The translations under genes were made by a program, and so were the position numbers. A stretch of DNA of 33,212 bases from Ophiothrix spiculata (Eukaryota; Echinodermata; Ophiuroidea; Amphilepidida; Ophiotrichidae), in NCBI GenBank assembly GCA_000969725.1, contig JXSR01S046668.1, one strand, 5' to 3'. The notes below the pieces were generated by a model. The model was not told the DNA's origin. It did not search any database and saw only the letters and a list, made by a program, of their open reading frames with translations. This document shows positions 11,169 to 21,060 of this stretch, one piece after another. Numbering within the stretch: position 1 is the stretch's first letter; each line of letters begins with the position of its first letter.

Positions 11169-12720
11169 GGCTCTTAACAGAGCCTTAACAATATGACATT
11201 TGTAATATAATTACAAATCAAATCATTATAACAAAATTACTTTACACAAATACACAATATTAAAGAAAATATTTATAAAACTACACAATATATAATAAAA
11301 TAAGAAAGTAATTAAAAGAATCACAAATGATTCAGGTCAGATATGATTCAATAAGCATTTCAATTTCTTTGCTGGAGGAATTTCTGACCTTTTTCGAATG
11401 TTCCATCCAAGTAAATCTGGTTTTGATTTCTAGTTAAAGCATATGCATAAGTATGTCACTATTGTAATCTTCGTTTTCAAAATTTCTGCTATTTATACAT
11501 TTGTATATTACAAAAGCACAATTAATATAAAGTTCAATAAATTAAAATCTTTACAATATTTAAGCCAAAAATTACCGTTTCATAATTCATTTTAAATGTA
11601 TCATAAACATTATTTAATTGTTGAGTTGCAGACTCAGCACTTTTCCAAAAATCAGCAACTGTTTTTACAATCATGACAAAACATAATAAAAATCACCTCA
11701 CAACTTTTGACTGTCTAGAGCATTGAAACTAATACATTTTTGTTCCATTCATAAGTTTTGGATAAAATTAAAAACAAAAAATGTTAACTTTAAATACTCC
11801 ATAACAAACCTTAACCCAAATATATTAAAAATTAAAAATTTATGTCATAAACTCATGTTTCTCCAAAATCACATTCATAGATTCCAAATTTACATTAAGC
11901 TTAAACTATGAAGTAGGTTACAAAGTCTGAAATTCACATGCAGGAAGTTATGCTACAACTTATGATTGTATCCATTTTTCTTTCTTTAAGAAGTTTCTGG
12001 CAGAATTAAAACTTTTGACAATTTTTGATTAATTAATCAAATATTGGTGTGCTAACTTTAGTCTAACAAGAACAAAGTTAACAGGACCGTTCAAGAGGTG
12101 TGAAACATTCATAATTAATAACATAAGTCCTATTTCTCATAAATCATCTTTTAAGTTTCAATATTAACAGTAAGCTAGTTACAAAGTAGGTTACACAACC
12201 TGAAACCCACATGAAAAAGCTATTCAACCAAGCGATGTGACTAGAAAGCATGCTCCTATCCAATTAGGCTACCAATTATCAAATTACACAGATTTGATGT
12301 AGATGCCTATCACATCACGAAGTGAGGTGTCATTTCAATTATCTCCAGTTTAGATTTCTAACAGAAATCTTATATCACCATCAATTTTTACATCACTATG
12401 TTTTTATAAATCAAGATTTCTTCTCAAAATTTAATCATAAAAACCAACAGATACCACTCTCAATAGTTAGAAACATGAGAATGTGAATTCAGATTTTACA
12501 GATATGTTACGCTTCTTGATTACTTGTAGAGATGAAATTCCGCAGATAACATAGTTCAATTTCCTGAGTTATTATAGGTTATGATTCCATAATGGGTGTG
12601 AAATTGTTGTTACAAGAAAATCTATCCGATCAATTACGGTAAAGCTGACATCATAAGAGAAATGAATCGTTTGAGGTGTTTTATTTTTGACAAAAAGTCA
12701 GTCTCGATGTGAAGTATTAT

Positions 12721-13096
12721 CAAAGAATAACAAGAAAACTGTTTTGAATGTGTTGTTTAGGAACTTTTAAGATAGTAAAAGATAAAGGACGAATACTTTT
12801 TTTTTCTGTATCTGGCAGTTCCTGTGACAGTTATTTGTAAAGAATTACAGATACACTTCATAAAAACAGTGAAGCTGGGGTAATACCTAACCATTCTGAT
12901 TTCTGATTTGGACTCCGAGTAAAGACAAACCTGGAGCCAATCAGTCAATTTAAAACAGAATGGTGGATTAAATAGCATAAATTAAGTGGTTACTTAAAAA
13001 GTTTTTATCTTTGAGAGAGGTAACTCCCCTTCAAAACACCATGCTGTGCCTTTTGACATATAACGATAGGCAATAGTGCATAACTGCCACTTTTTT
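12721..13096. other. Unassigned intronic stretch
   Basis: Between the end of the segmental duplication and the FDXR exon-end repeat. It is AT-rich with a poly-T/poly-A tract near 12800. I see no exon, inverted repeat or RNA gene. It lies downstream of the FDXR donor on the minus strand, so it is intronic. Confidence 0.5.
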
Positions 13097-13272
13097 ACAA
13101 CAAAATCGCTACATCAAAGTGCACTACTGGAATATTGCTGTGTATGACTTACCCAAAATCTTCTCAGGTACTCCCACCAAGTCACTATGTCATAGTGCAG
13201 AGCGGCAACAACTGGAATTTTGCTGTGTATATGCAACTTACCTGCGATTTTCTCAGGTACTCCTACAAAGTC
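13097..13272 (-). repeat. Tandem duplication of FDXR exon end plus splice donor
   Basis: Two adjacent units of about 85-89 bp. On the minus strand the first starts at the exon's GACTTTGTAGGAGTACCTGA and crosses the real donor CAG/GTAAGT at 13242/13241. The second reads GACTTGGTGGGAGTACCTGA and crosses a second consensus donor, TTTTGG/GTAAGT, at 13153/13152. Both are followed by a similar intronic stretch, ATACACAGCAA-ATTCCAGT. The second donor lies 89 bases downstream, so using it would add 89 nt and shift the frame. The region between the donors has no stop in the exon frame. Confidence 0.85.
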
Positions 13273-13434
13273 TTGTGAATTTAAACTAGGTCTACAATCA
13301 GGTAACTTGACCATTTCCCTGAGTTCTTTGATAGTGAATGCCACTTGCAGGGGTCCTCTCCTTCCTACAAGGTATACACGTCTTATGGTGCTTTTTCTGA
13401 TAGCTTCCAATGCATGTTCTGTTATGTCGGTTTT
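13242..13434 (-). CDS. FDXR: FDXR exon ([19 protein letters not shown] segment)
   Basis: The next exon of the same ferredoxin reductase gene. On the minus strand the acceptor is TTTTCCTCTTCAG and the donor is CAG followed by GTAAGT. The 193 bases run from phase 0 to phase 1 and encode [19 protein letters not shown], then [19 protein letters not shown], then [20 protein letters not shown], then VPEKIAG. Human FDXR has the same order: [31 protein letters not shown]. In the bovine enzyme the arginine pair of VGRRGP contacts the 2'-phosphate of NADP, which explains NADPH specificity. The exon is intact, with no stop. The last 31 coding bases and the donor are repeated about 89 bases downstream inside the intron (see the tandem repeat at 13097-13272). 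No later exon (for example the C-terminal GWVKRGPTGVIATT region) is visible at lower coordinates, so the gene continues outside the window. Confidence 0.94.
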
Positions 13435-13510
13435 CTGAAGAGGAAAAGACATTTAGAAGTGTACAATTTTTGGAAAAACATTTATATTTTAACAGAATAA
13501 ACTACAATCT

Positions 13511-13963
13511 CAGTTCAGCGGAACTCACAATTCGGATACGTATCTGAATTTGGATACCCACGTACCAAAATTCTGATACCCGTTTCAGAATTAGGATATG
13601 GAGGGGTATCCGAATTCTGATACTCTTGTTGTTGCACAGGTAACAAATCTTTAGCGCAAGCTGGCAAGTACATGTAGAAAATCTTTCTTGCATCTATGAT
13701 AAATGTATCTGTGAAAATGTCATTTCCATCTGTGCAACTCCAACAGAACAGCCTCGAAACATGTCCTGTTCACAGAAAGCAAAATCATTTGGCCAAAACT
13801 TTGTTAGAATTAGATGACAAATGATGATAATGTTGCTATCTTTTGCATATACCGTGATCCCGTTTCTGCTGTTTTTAATCAAAATTCAGATACGGGTATC
13901 AGAATTTTGATACTGGGTATCTAAATTCAGGTACGTATCCGAATTGTGAGTTCCGCCAAACTG
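13511..13963. mobile_element. MITE with ~70-bp TIRs full of GATAC repeats (453 bp)
   Basis: Left end CAGTTCAGCGGAACTCACAA and right end (reverse) CAGTTTGGCGGAACTCACAA continue as inverted repeats for about 70 bases. Both flanks carry ATCT (13507-13510, 13964-13967), a 4-bp target duplication. Both arms are packed with alternating GATAC/GTATC and GAATT words (GGATACGTATCTGAATTTGG and the like), resembling subterminal transposase-binding arrays. It carries no transposase. Its superfamily cannot be fixed from this sequence alone. Confidence 0.85.
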
Positions 13964-13990
13964 ATCTTGGTGAAATGGCTTGGACACTTC

Positions 13991-14072
13991 ATCATGTGAT
14001 TGACAAAAATTTGTAAGTACAAATAGCTGCATTTTCCTTAAATTTGCATTACACACTGTTTAATGTCCAGTA
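13991..14072 (+). repeat. Dispersed repeat, copy 1 of 2
   Basis: The sequence atcatgtgattg...tagctgcattttcctt...cacactgtttaatgtccagt is matched with about 75-80% identity at 20410-20490, in the same intron and orientation. The Harbinger-like MITE at 14074 has inserted at its right edge. Its nature is unknown. Confidence 0.6.
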
Positions 14073-14073
14073 A

Positions 14074-14320
14074 GGGACATAATCAATTTAGAGACGAGCG
14101 CTAGCTCTGAGGCGATTGAGCACATAATTAGTTGCTCGTCCTTCCCTTGCATCTCATTACAAATATCAGGTAATATAATGGTTAATAATATTAAGAGGTA
14201 CTTAATGATCTAATTTAAGATGGCTGCTTGTCCCATGCAGTGAATTGTTTCAGGTCAAGTGGCTTAGCTCATCCTTGCTCGGCTCGGGCAAGTTGGTTGG
14301 GTCTAAATTGATTATGTCCC
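14074..14320. mobile_element. PIF/Harbinger-like MITE (247 bp)
   Basis: Perfect 19-bp inverted ends, GGGACATAATCAATTTAGA and TCTAAATTGATTATGTCCC, flanked by TAA on both sides (14071-14073, 14321-14323). A three-base TWA duplication with G-rich ends fits PIF/Harbinger. The interior has GAGC/GCTC-rich words and no reading frame. Confidence 0.82.
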
Positions 14321-14323
14321 TAA

Positions 14324-15091
14324 TAATAAATAAATTAAAATGTCACTAATAATTCGCATAATACAGATTTCATAAACAATAAAAGCAAATTAATGACATT
14401 TTAAACCCACCAACATTTTTGACTATTGCCTGATTTCCTATAACAAAATAACCTTATTTGTTAAAATTTCAGCATAACATATTTGCTAAAGTTACAGCAT
14501 AAAAAGTAAATACAAATATTTAGTATATGGATACGTAAAAAGAATATTATGTTTCATGACCTCACCACCATCCATTTTAACAAATTTATAATATCTATTT
14601 GTAAAATTTCAGTCAAACCCCTCTTAAAAAGGATCCAACAAAGTTTAATCTTTCTTTCACCTTACAATGATTTATGTAAGAGCTAATACAGAAGAGCTTG
14701 AGGCCACTAAGGAGTTTTTAACCTCAAACCTAAAAAACAGACCTGGATCAAAAATCTCTCCCTATGTGAGCCAATATGCAAAATATCTGTTCACATCAAG
14801 AGCTGTTTTTGTGCAGAAAATCAAGTGTTCCCTTCCTCCTGATTTTTCTGAGAATCTGGATTTATGAAACTCATCATAATTTTGACATGGCCAAATGAAC
14901 AGGAAATTTGCTTTCATCTGAAATCTCTCCTTCTGGGAATGAAATATTTTTGTGGCAATCAGGAAATTACAAGCATTCCTGTGAAGTCTCTTATGAAGTA
15001 TAATTGCCAAGATGAAAGCCTCAAGAGGTGTACTTGCCATCATAATGTCAGACACAATATGATTCAAGACAGGTACATCCAACAGAAGATA
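14324..15091. other. Unassigned intronic stretch
   Basis: AT-rich intron sequence. Three overlapping reading frames (66-106 codons) on the two strands around 14667-15154 have no recognisable motif, no splice context in the FDXR frame, and are best read as chance. Confidence 0.5.
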
Positions 15092-15293
15092 ATCATGGGT
15101 ATCCCATCATGCATTGCTGAGTCCTGTGGCATTGTTTGTATGGAAATCATGTGAGTAGTTACTGATAAAATGCCCATAAATTAAAGTTAATTATTGTAAT
15201 TTTTCAATTTGGGCATATTTCATCACTAACTCCTCCCACACTTCCTGTTTGAAGTTTCTCATAGGAACTAATGCATGATGGGATACGCATGAC
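15092..15293. mobile_element. Short MITE with GTATCCCATCATGCATT ends (202 bp)
   Basis: Left end ATCATGGGTATCCCATCATG and inverted right end GTCATGCGTATCCCATCATG, both followed by CATT, give about 24 bp with two mismatches. A second pair of inverted arms lies inside: gtagttactgataaaatgccca near 15154 and its diverged inverse near 15208-15232. No reading frame. The target duplication is not clear. Confidence 0.7.
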
Positions 15294-17094
15294 ATATTCT
15301 CTTGGTACAACCAATTCTAAACTGTTTCAGCTCACATATACCGAAAGGTACCAAGTTGGTAAATGTCAATATAATAAGATGAGAAATATAATGAACATCT
15401 TAAACATTAATTCTTAAACATTGGATGGTTGTATCATTTGTATATTGATGTGTCATGGGGAGGCCTGTAAGCACTATTTTTAAGCAAACAGTTTTGACCC
15501 CACTATTGTAATATTGCCATCACAATTTCACCACACCTCCATAATTGTGAGTCTATTACCGTCACAGCATTATACTCTATAAACCTTGAAGTATGTATTC
15601 TCTATCCACCGCCATATGTCAGTCCCCCTATATTTTGGACACAGTCGATTGTATGTGAGAGGGATGATACTTTACTGTCAATTTGCCAGTTATTAATTGA
15701 TTTCATATTATTGTTGGTCGGGTACATGAAACGCTTGTTCCGAATAATAAATTTGGTGCACCGTGTCTAATCTTGACCATCCACAAAATCAGTTAATTGA
15801 ACTGCTCGAACCTTTTCAATAGTTTGTGTTCATTATGCGGAAATTTGAAATCAATGTCATGAGCTATGTGATTGACTATCCTTGAGATAAATGTGATGTC
15901 TGGAGAAAATACCATGCTGGCCACATAAAAATACTTTCATGTTTGCTGTATATTTTGGATCTATTATAATGTACATGTTATCGTGGTTAAGCCAGGCGGT
16001 ACATAAATCAAATTTAAACATGCATGTACCACTACTACGACAAGAAGCTTATTTAACCCACACACTGATTATTGTCAGAGTAAGCTGTCATATTTGTCTA
16101 TAACGAGTCATTCATCACGATATTAAATTCATTTTAAGTATTAAAACGTGTTTAAAGTCGATCCACTTGTTGATCTACTCTTGTTGAGGACAAAAATAAT
16201 AGTAACATCTAAGGCCTACTGAACCATAAGTATGGCTTTTACTCCATAAATGGACTTTGGTTTTTTTTCCCTTTACCACTGTTGTTTACAGAGTGAGCCA
16301 AATCTTAGGATGTTAACATCTTAAGATTTGAGGAATACTCTGGTCACTTAAAAGTGATCAAGGTATCCCCCCCCCCCTTCCTTAAAAACACTCTTCACGA
16401 ATTTTACGTTGAAAGTCTAGTCAATGATAAAGCATGTAAATACAGAAAAAAAAACATTTTGAAAATCGGATGAACCATTTCAAAATGGCAGTCAAAAAAA
16501 AATTACTACTAACTTACAGTAAAGTGCATTAAATTGTATTGAAACATAATATAATATATTTCAGGCCCTATATTATACAGGCATTGGTTGCACAGTATGA
16601 TTTAGCAAATTATATTTCAGTCCCTGCACATCACATCATCATTGATCTTTGAAATAATTTACCTCTTGGAGAATGGTATGGGAGTACATATGAGCCTGGA
16701 CAGGGTAATAACAAGCAATCAGACTCTGTTACGAGATCCATAGCATGTCCCTTGTATTTTACAACATTGAGTACTGGTGGTTTTTGTGTTGTGCAAGAGA
16801 CTATCAATGATTGATTAAGACCAAATGACTGTGTATTAATATTTTTATACATAAATCATTCATAATGTTTGCATTATTCTTGGGCTAATTTTGTTCCTAC
16901 CACATGGAAAAACCTAAATAAAGGTTTATTTGAATATTCAACTGATTGGGTACATTGTTATGATTCGAAAAAAAATGAACTAATTGAACTACCCGTATGG
17001 TTATGATTGGCTTGTTGCATACTTTAAGGTTTATAGAGTATTAAGAATGTCAGTACCGTACTCTGGCAACTGAATGGTAATTTGACTGAGAATG
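15294..17094. other. Unassigned intronic stretch
   Basis: About 1.8 kb with no recognisable exon or element. It holds a short dyad near 16303-16331 (AAATCTTAGGATGTTAACAT / ATCTTAAGATTT) and a C homopolymer near 16366-16378. A 73-codon reverse frame at 16852-16631 has no motif. Confidence 0.5.
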
Positions 17095-17290
17095 CGGCTA
17101 AGTTAGGGGATACAGCCAGTCAAGCGTTGTTCTTTGCTTACGCACAATTTGGCGGCAAAATGTAAGATGCGTATTGCGCTGTAGTCAAGAAATAGTAGTG
17201 CGCGACACAACGCACAGCGGAGTCACTACGCACTCACGCAGCGTCGGCCTAGGCATGACGCCCGCGTGGCGCAATCCCCTAACTTAGCCG
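17095..17290. mobile_element. GC-rich MITE with CGGCTAAGTTAGGGGAT ends (196 bp)
   Basis: Perfect 17-bp inverted ends, CGGCTAAGTTAGGGGAT (17095-17111) and ATCCCCTAACTTAGCCG (17274-17290). The interior is GC-rich and CpG-rich (gcgcgacacaacgcacagcg, cccgcgtggcgc), in sharp contrast to the AT-rich intron. I see no clear target duplication. Confidence 0.8.
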
Positions 17291-19002
17291 GATTTTTAGG
17301 ATGCAAATAGACCAGTTGCCTATCTGGACTTTTATTAATCTATGGTCAGTACCCATTTCAGATGTGCAAGAGCTTTAAAATATTGAAGATTCAACCAAAA
17401 ATCTTAAACACAACACAAAATATATATATAATAACTACATGATAAAATTTCACTTAAACCAGGTCTAACTTCAAATGTGGTCTCACTTTTAAACTTCATT
17501 TGTGCATACTGATTTAACTCTTTATCAATGATAACATATGTAAAAGCTTAGAATCTTACAATGTATGCAAACAGCTACTTCCAATGCACAAAATTCACTC
17601 ACAAATATTGGGGTAACTTATCAGTCAGATTGTAAGACGCTTGCTGAAGGTGTGGAAGGGCCCAAGTTTTAAAAAGTTGGTGCCAAAAAAAGTTGGGTGT
17701 GCTTGAAACTCCCTTGGACAAGGAACTGCTAATTGCCATGTTGAACCCATACGAAACTTGGGGAGCTGATCCAAGCAGCGATGATGCATATGTGGGTTGA
17801 TCAAGGTTCAGCGCCCTAGAGGTTGCCGCAGAACCTGAAATGATGCTTGGTATGGAGTGGAGCTTACTTGGGCTACAGGGGTCAGCAAACAAATGTAAAG
17901 TGTGCTTAGGCCAAGTGGAATAAAATCCCCTGTATTTATTTTAATGGCAAGAGATCTCTTTTCATTATTTTGTCCTAAAACCATGACAAAACTTAACAAT
18001 TTTGTTTTGTCTGTTATGTGATACTAAAATCTATCTAGATACATCATTTTATAATATACAAAATTCAAGTTAATTTAGCTGGTTTTGGTTACATCATGTC
18101 TCTTGAATTTTGAAACCGAGCCATTTGAATACAGATCATGCAAAGCAAGTCCTTTCTTATAGACTGCAAAATGAACGGTTTATTTATTCAATTTCTGTAG
18201 TACAATCCCATATCTGAGAAACCCCTTGAGTTTCTGTTAAAAACCCAATCCAAAACTTCACATCAGAATATATGAATACATATCTAATACCATGTAACCC
18301 ACTCAAAATCATTAACTCCATGTAAAGATATATCTACAAATGCATCATTAACCCTCGGGTGAATCTTTTAAGTTGTTGGTGCCGCTTATTCAAATACACT
18401 AATTGAAGTCAATTTAGCCATAAAAGCAACACAATAGTTATGGATATAGAGGAGTTTGACATTTTCAAAATGAACTAGGACATTTTGCTATCGAGTCTAT
18501 TGTACAGTAAAGTAGGTACTTTAACCCAAGAAATTGCCCTACTTTTAAAGCTAAGAAATCACTTTTTTACTATAAAATCTATAATAATCTCTTGTTGTTG
18601 ATAGCTTTCAAACCAATTTCTGAATCTCCTTCTGGGATTTAGGAACTTGGTTTAATGCTTCCTGAACAAATTAGCAGAAAGTTAGAAGTAGACATTTGAG
18701 GAATGGATTGTAATGTTGAATGGATAACTCTGTGTGTTGTTTTATCATTTTCTTTTAAGCCTTAAAATATTACCAAGTTATTTTTTTGTTGTTTACCGTT
18801 TCTGGATAGATGAAGGACGAGCTCAAATAAATTTTATGGTTAATTTCCAACTTTCTAAAGCTTGAAAGTACAACCATAAACAGTCCTGTGATTATGCTGT
18901 TTTTCTGCTTTCTCTATATGCCACTAGACACGTAAACCCTTATCAGTGTAAAAGTCAGATATAGCACCCATAGGCATAGTTGTGGCCTTTATTAGAGCAT
19001 GC
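17291..19002. other. Unassigned intronic stretch with one coding-like patch
   Basis: Mostly featureless AT-rich sequence. Around 17690-17890 the plus strand reads LETPLDKELLIAMLNPYETW, then GADPSSDDAYVG, a stop, then SRFSALEVAAEPEMMLG and so on in the same frame. This is a less AT-rich, protein-like patch with an in-frame stop. I do not recognise it. It could be a decayed transposon or retrocopy fragment, or chance. Confidence 0.4.
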
Positions 19003-19324
19003 CAGTGGCGTGCCCAAAGGGGAGGCCGGGGGGGGCACGTGCCCCCCAGTTTGATGAGTCAGTCGGGGGAAACGGCCCATTCGGGCATCTTGACACAAAA
19101 AAGATAGAAAAGAAAGGGGAGGAGAGAAAAAAATCAAAGGGAAGAGAAGAAAATACCTTGAATTTCCCTTTGTTTTTGATAATTTAAGTATGAAAAAGCA
19201 AAAATGCGCATTATGAAAAAAATCAAAAAATATCACATTTTATCCTTCTGCCGCTATTGGTCATTCGGGGGAAACTGATGGTTGTGCCCCCCCCCCCACT
19301 CAAAACATCCTGGGCACGCCACTG
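19003..19324. mobile_element. hAT-like MITE with CAGTGGCGTGCCCA ends (322 bp)
   Basis: Ends CAGTGGCGTGCCCA and TGGGCACGCCACTG are perfect 14-bp inverted repeats. The left flank GAGCATGC (18995-19002) and right flank AAGCATGC (19325-19332) match at 7 of 8 positions, fitting an 8-bp hAT duplication. The CAGTGGCG start is typical of hAT termini. G- and C-runs sit just inside the ends, with an AT-rich core. No transposase. Confidence 0.82.
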
Positions 19325-19666
19325 AAGCATGCCATCTATCCCTGTCTCTTGCAATGCATGTTCCAAGATAAAACTACTTCTTGAAAAATTTGTTTCTAGG
19401 TGCCCCTTTCTCATATTATGGCTGAAGAATTTCTGACAAACATTTTTGAAATACTTTCAAAAAATCCCTCATTGAAAAGCATGAATGAATTTACATAGGT
19501 TTTTTGTAGGTGGTTGCAGCGGTAAACTGGGCATGGGCTTTACTGTACAAGTCTGAATGTAAACTCATCAAAGGAAAAAACACAGAAGGAAAGAGTTTTA
19601 CACAGCCAAGATTCCTCATGGCAGTCCTTCTGATTGTCTACTGCATAGTTACTGCATATATATACT
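19325..19666. other. Unassigned intronic stretch
   Basis: Between two MITEs. It contains ttgtaggtggttgcagcggtaa near 19505, which recurs as ttgtaggtggctgcagaggtaa near 20251. This small direct repeat brackets the element at 19667-20161. Nothing else is seen. Confidence 0.45.
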
Positions 19667-20161
19667 CCGGGCCCTATTTTATAGAAGTTAAAATCAACCT
19701 AAGTCTTAATTGTAGGATTTGTCCTATTATTTGTTAGATGAAAAAAATTCTTTATTTTAAATTCTTTTATGAGATAGAAGAGATTTAGTAATAATAGCAC
19801 AAATATGTGATGGCTCACCCCGAAAGGGGGGACTTTGAAGATAATATTAATTTTGATTTTATCATTTCATCTGTTACAGCATTTTCTAAGCTTTTTAAAA
19901 TAACACCTTACTTGTTGCAACTGATCAAGGCAATCAAATTTTACAACAGAAAATCTGCTGGAAATTCTTATTATTTTCTTTATCTTTTGCTGCCTATTTT
20001 CATCAGTTTCTCGAAAAGTGTTCTGTCGCAAAGTCCCCCTTTTCGGGATGAGTCATCACATATAAACTCAAAATTTAAAATTGTATCCAGAGTTCAGTTG
20101 AACAATTCATCCTAAGTTCCATTACTTAGGTTGATTTTAACTTTTATGAAATAGGGCCCAG
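19667..20161. mobile_element. GGGCCCTATTT MITE interrupted by another MITE
   Basis: Inverted ends CCGGGCCCTATTTTATAGAA and (reverse) CTGGGCCCTATTTCATAAAA are both followed by GTTAAAATCAACCTAAG, giving a roughly 37-bp repeat. TACT lies on both flanks (19663-19666, 20162-20165), a 4-bp target duplication. At 19806-20060 a 255-bp MITE with its own TA duplication has inserted. Without it the host element is about 238 bp. No coding sequence. Confidence 0.87.
19806..20060 (+). mobile_element. TGTGATGRCTCAC MITE, copy 1 (nested, 255 bp)
   Basis: Ends TGTGATGGCTCACCCCGAAA and (reverse) TGTGATGACTCATCCCGAAA, with G-runs next, are inverted repeats. TA lies on both sides (19804-19805, 20061-20062). It matches the element at 24368-24621 along its whole length in the opposite orientation. 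A 102-codon frame across it (19807-20115) is not shared in protein terms and is not a gene. Confidence 0.87.
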
Positions 20162-20409
20162 TACTAATCGTTCTGTGTTCTATGCATAGCTTACCACAAG
20201 CTGAAGTCCTTTACATCTCAAGCACATAACATGTGCATCACACGTTTCTTGTAGGTGGCTGCAGAGGTAACTGATGGGGGATTTATTGATGGACAAGTTA
20301 TGGGGATAGCTACACTTCAGAGTGCTGCTGAAGTACTTGGGTATCGTCATATGCAATACTTGCTTTTATAGGACCCATTGTGGAAGGACATTTACTATGT
20401 ACAACAGTT

Positions 20410-20490
20410 ATCATGTAATTGTAAGAAAGTCGTATCTACAATAGCTGCCATTTTTCATAAATTTGTATTGCACACTATAGAATGTCAAGT
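20410..20490 (+). repeat. Dispersed repeat, copy 2 of 2
   Basis: Diverged match of 13991-14072 (atcatgtaattgtaagaaag...tagctgccatttttcat...cacactatagaatgtcaagt). The flanks on the right do not match, as expected if a MITE interrupted the other copy. The rest of 20162-20692 shows nothing else I can name. Confidence 0.6.
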
Positions 20491-20692
20491 CTTGGGTCAG
20501 TGTTCTTAAAATGGTTCTTCCGGTGATACCATCATATGAAGAAGCATTTCAAAAACCACTGACATATGGCAGGGACATTTTGAGGAATATTTCACATTTG
20601 TGTGAAAAGGTGTTAAATAAATACAATTATGTTAGCTGTTGCAGAAACAACTTTCTTGCACTCACATAATGAATTTTTACCTGTAAGCTTAC

Positions 20693-20797
20693 CTCTAATA
20701 ATTCAATAGGTGTAAGTAATATCCTAGCGACATCCAATGCTACATTGCCTTGTCCTATAACAACTGCTGTATCTGTACTTTGAAGATCAGGTTGTAA
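20693..20797 (-). CDS. FDXR: FDXR exon (NADP-binding GQGNVA segment)
   Basis: Internal exon of a mitochondrial NADPH:adrenodoxin (ferredoxin) reductase, the flavoprotein that passes electrons from NADPH to mitochondrial ferredoxin for P450 steroid chemistry and Fe-S cluster synthesis. Read on the minus strand, it follows a good acceptor (pyrimidine-rich tract, then CTGCAG) and ends GAG before GTAAGC. The 105 bases give 35 codons in phase 0/0, starting [17 protein letters not shown] and continuing [18 protein letters not shown]. The human protein has the near-identical stretch [28 protein letters not shown] is the glycine-rich turn of the NADP-binding Rossmann fold. It joins in phase to the exon at 13434-13242. 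The exon is too short to appear as a standalone reading frame. Recognition rests on my memory of the family, but the match is long and specific. Confidence 0.93.
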
Positions 20798-21060
20798 CTG
20801 CAGATTGGGAAATACAGAAAATATTAAATAGTCTCACTTGAGTTTAAATGGTTTGATAAAACACAAAACTACTTGCAGAATTTTCTCAAAAATCAAGACC
20901 CTTTTGACATTTGCAATTGAATGATTTTGTGGAGCTATGTACCTCTGTTATGTTTGAGTGTAAGCTAAAACTATGCTGAATTTTCTAATGACTAACTTTA
21001 ACATTTTTAACTGCCAAAATAATCCACCTTTTTCTTTCACTTCAGTCATCTGTTCATTTT

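Larger units (their letters stand above)
7003..12720 (+). repeat. Tandem segmental duplication, copy 2
   Basis: Second copy of the block at 487-6818, separated from it by about 185 unrelated bases. It is colinear with copy 1 at high identity, with scattered substitutions and small indels. It keeps the empty target site of the mariner-type element (near 9156-9159). It gains a short insertion at 7089-7151 and a SINE-like replacement at about 7585-8150. It keeps the right terminal repeat of the TTAACCC element, which copy 1 has lost. Confidence 0.92.
13435..20692 (-). other. FDXR: FDXR intron, 7.26 kb, filled with MITEs
   Basis: Intron between the two recognised FDXR exons, bounded by GTAAGC at its 5' end (20692 downward) and TTCAG at its 3' end (13435). 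It is far longer than the coding sequence and contains at least six inverted-repeat elements listed separately. No other coding exon was found in it on either strand. Confidence 0.88.

Noticed and set aside
13220-13438. 72-codon plus-strand frame across the FDXR exon
   Set aside because: Antisense shadow of the minus-strand exon, which has clear homology and splice sites.
14667-15154. Three frames of 66-106 codons that could be extra exons
   Set aside because: No similarity to FDXR or any family I know, and they fall inside a well-defined FDXR intron without matching splice phase.
19807-20115. 102-codon frame
   Set aside because: Lies across a MITE and its host element. The sister MITE at 24368 has no matching protein frame.
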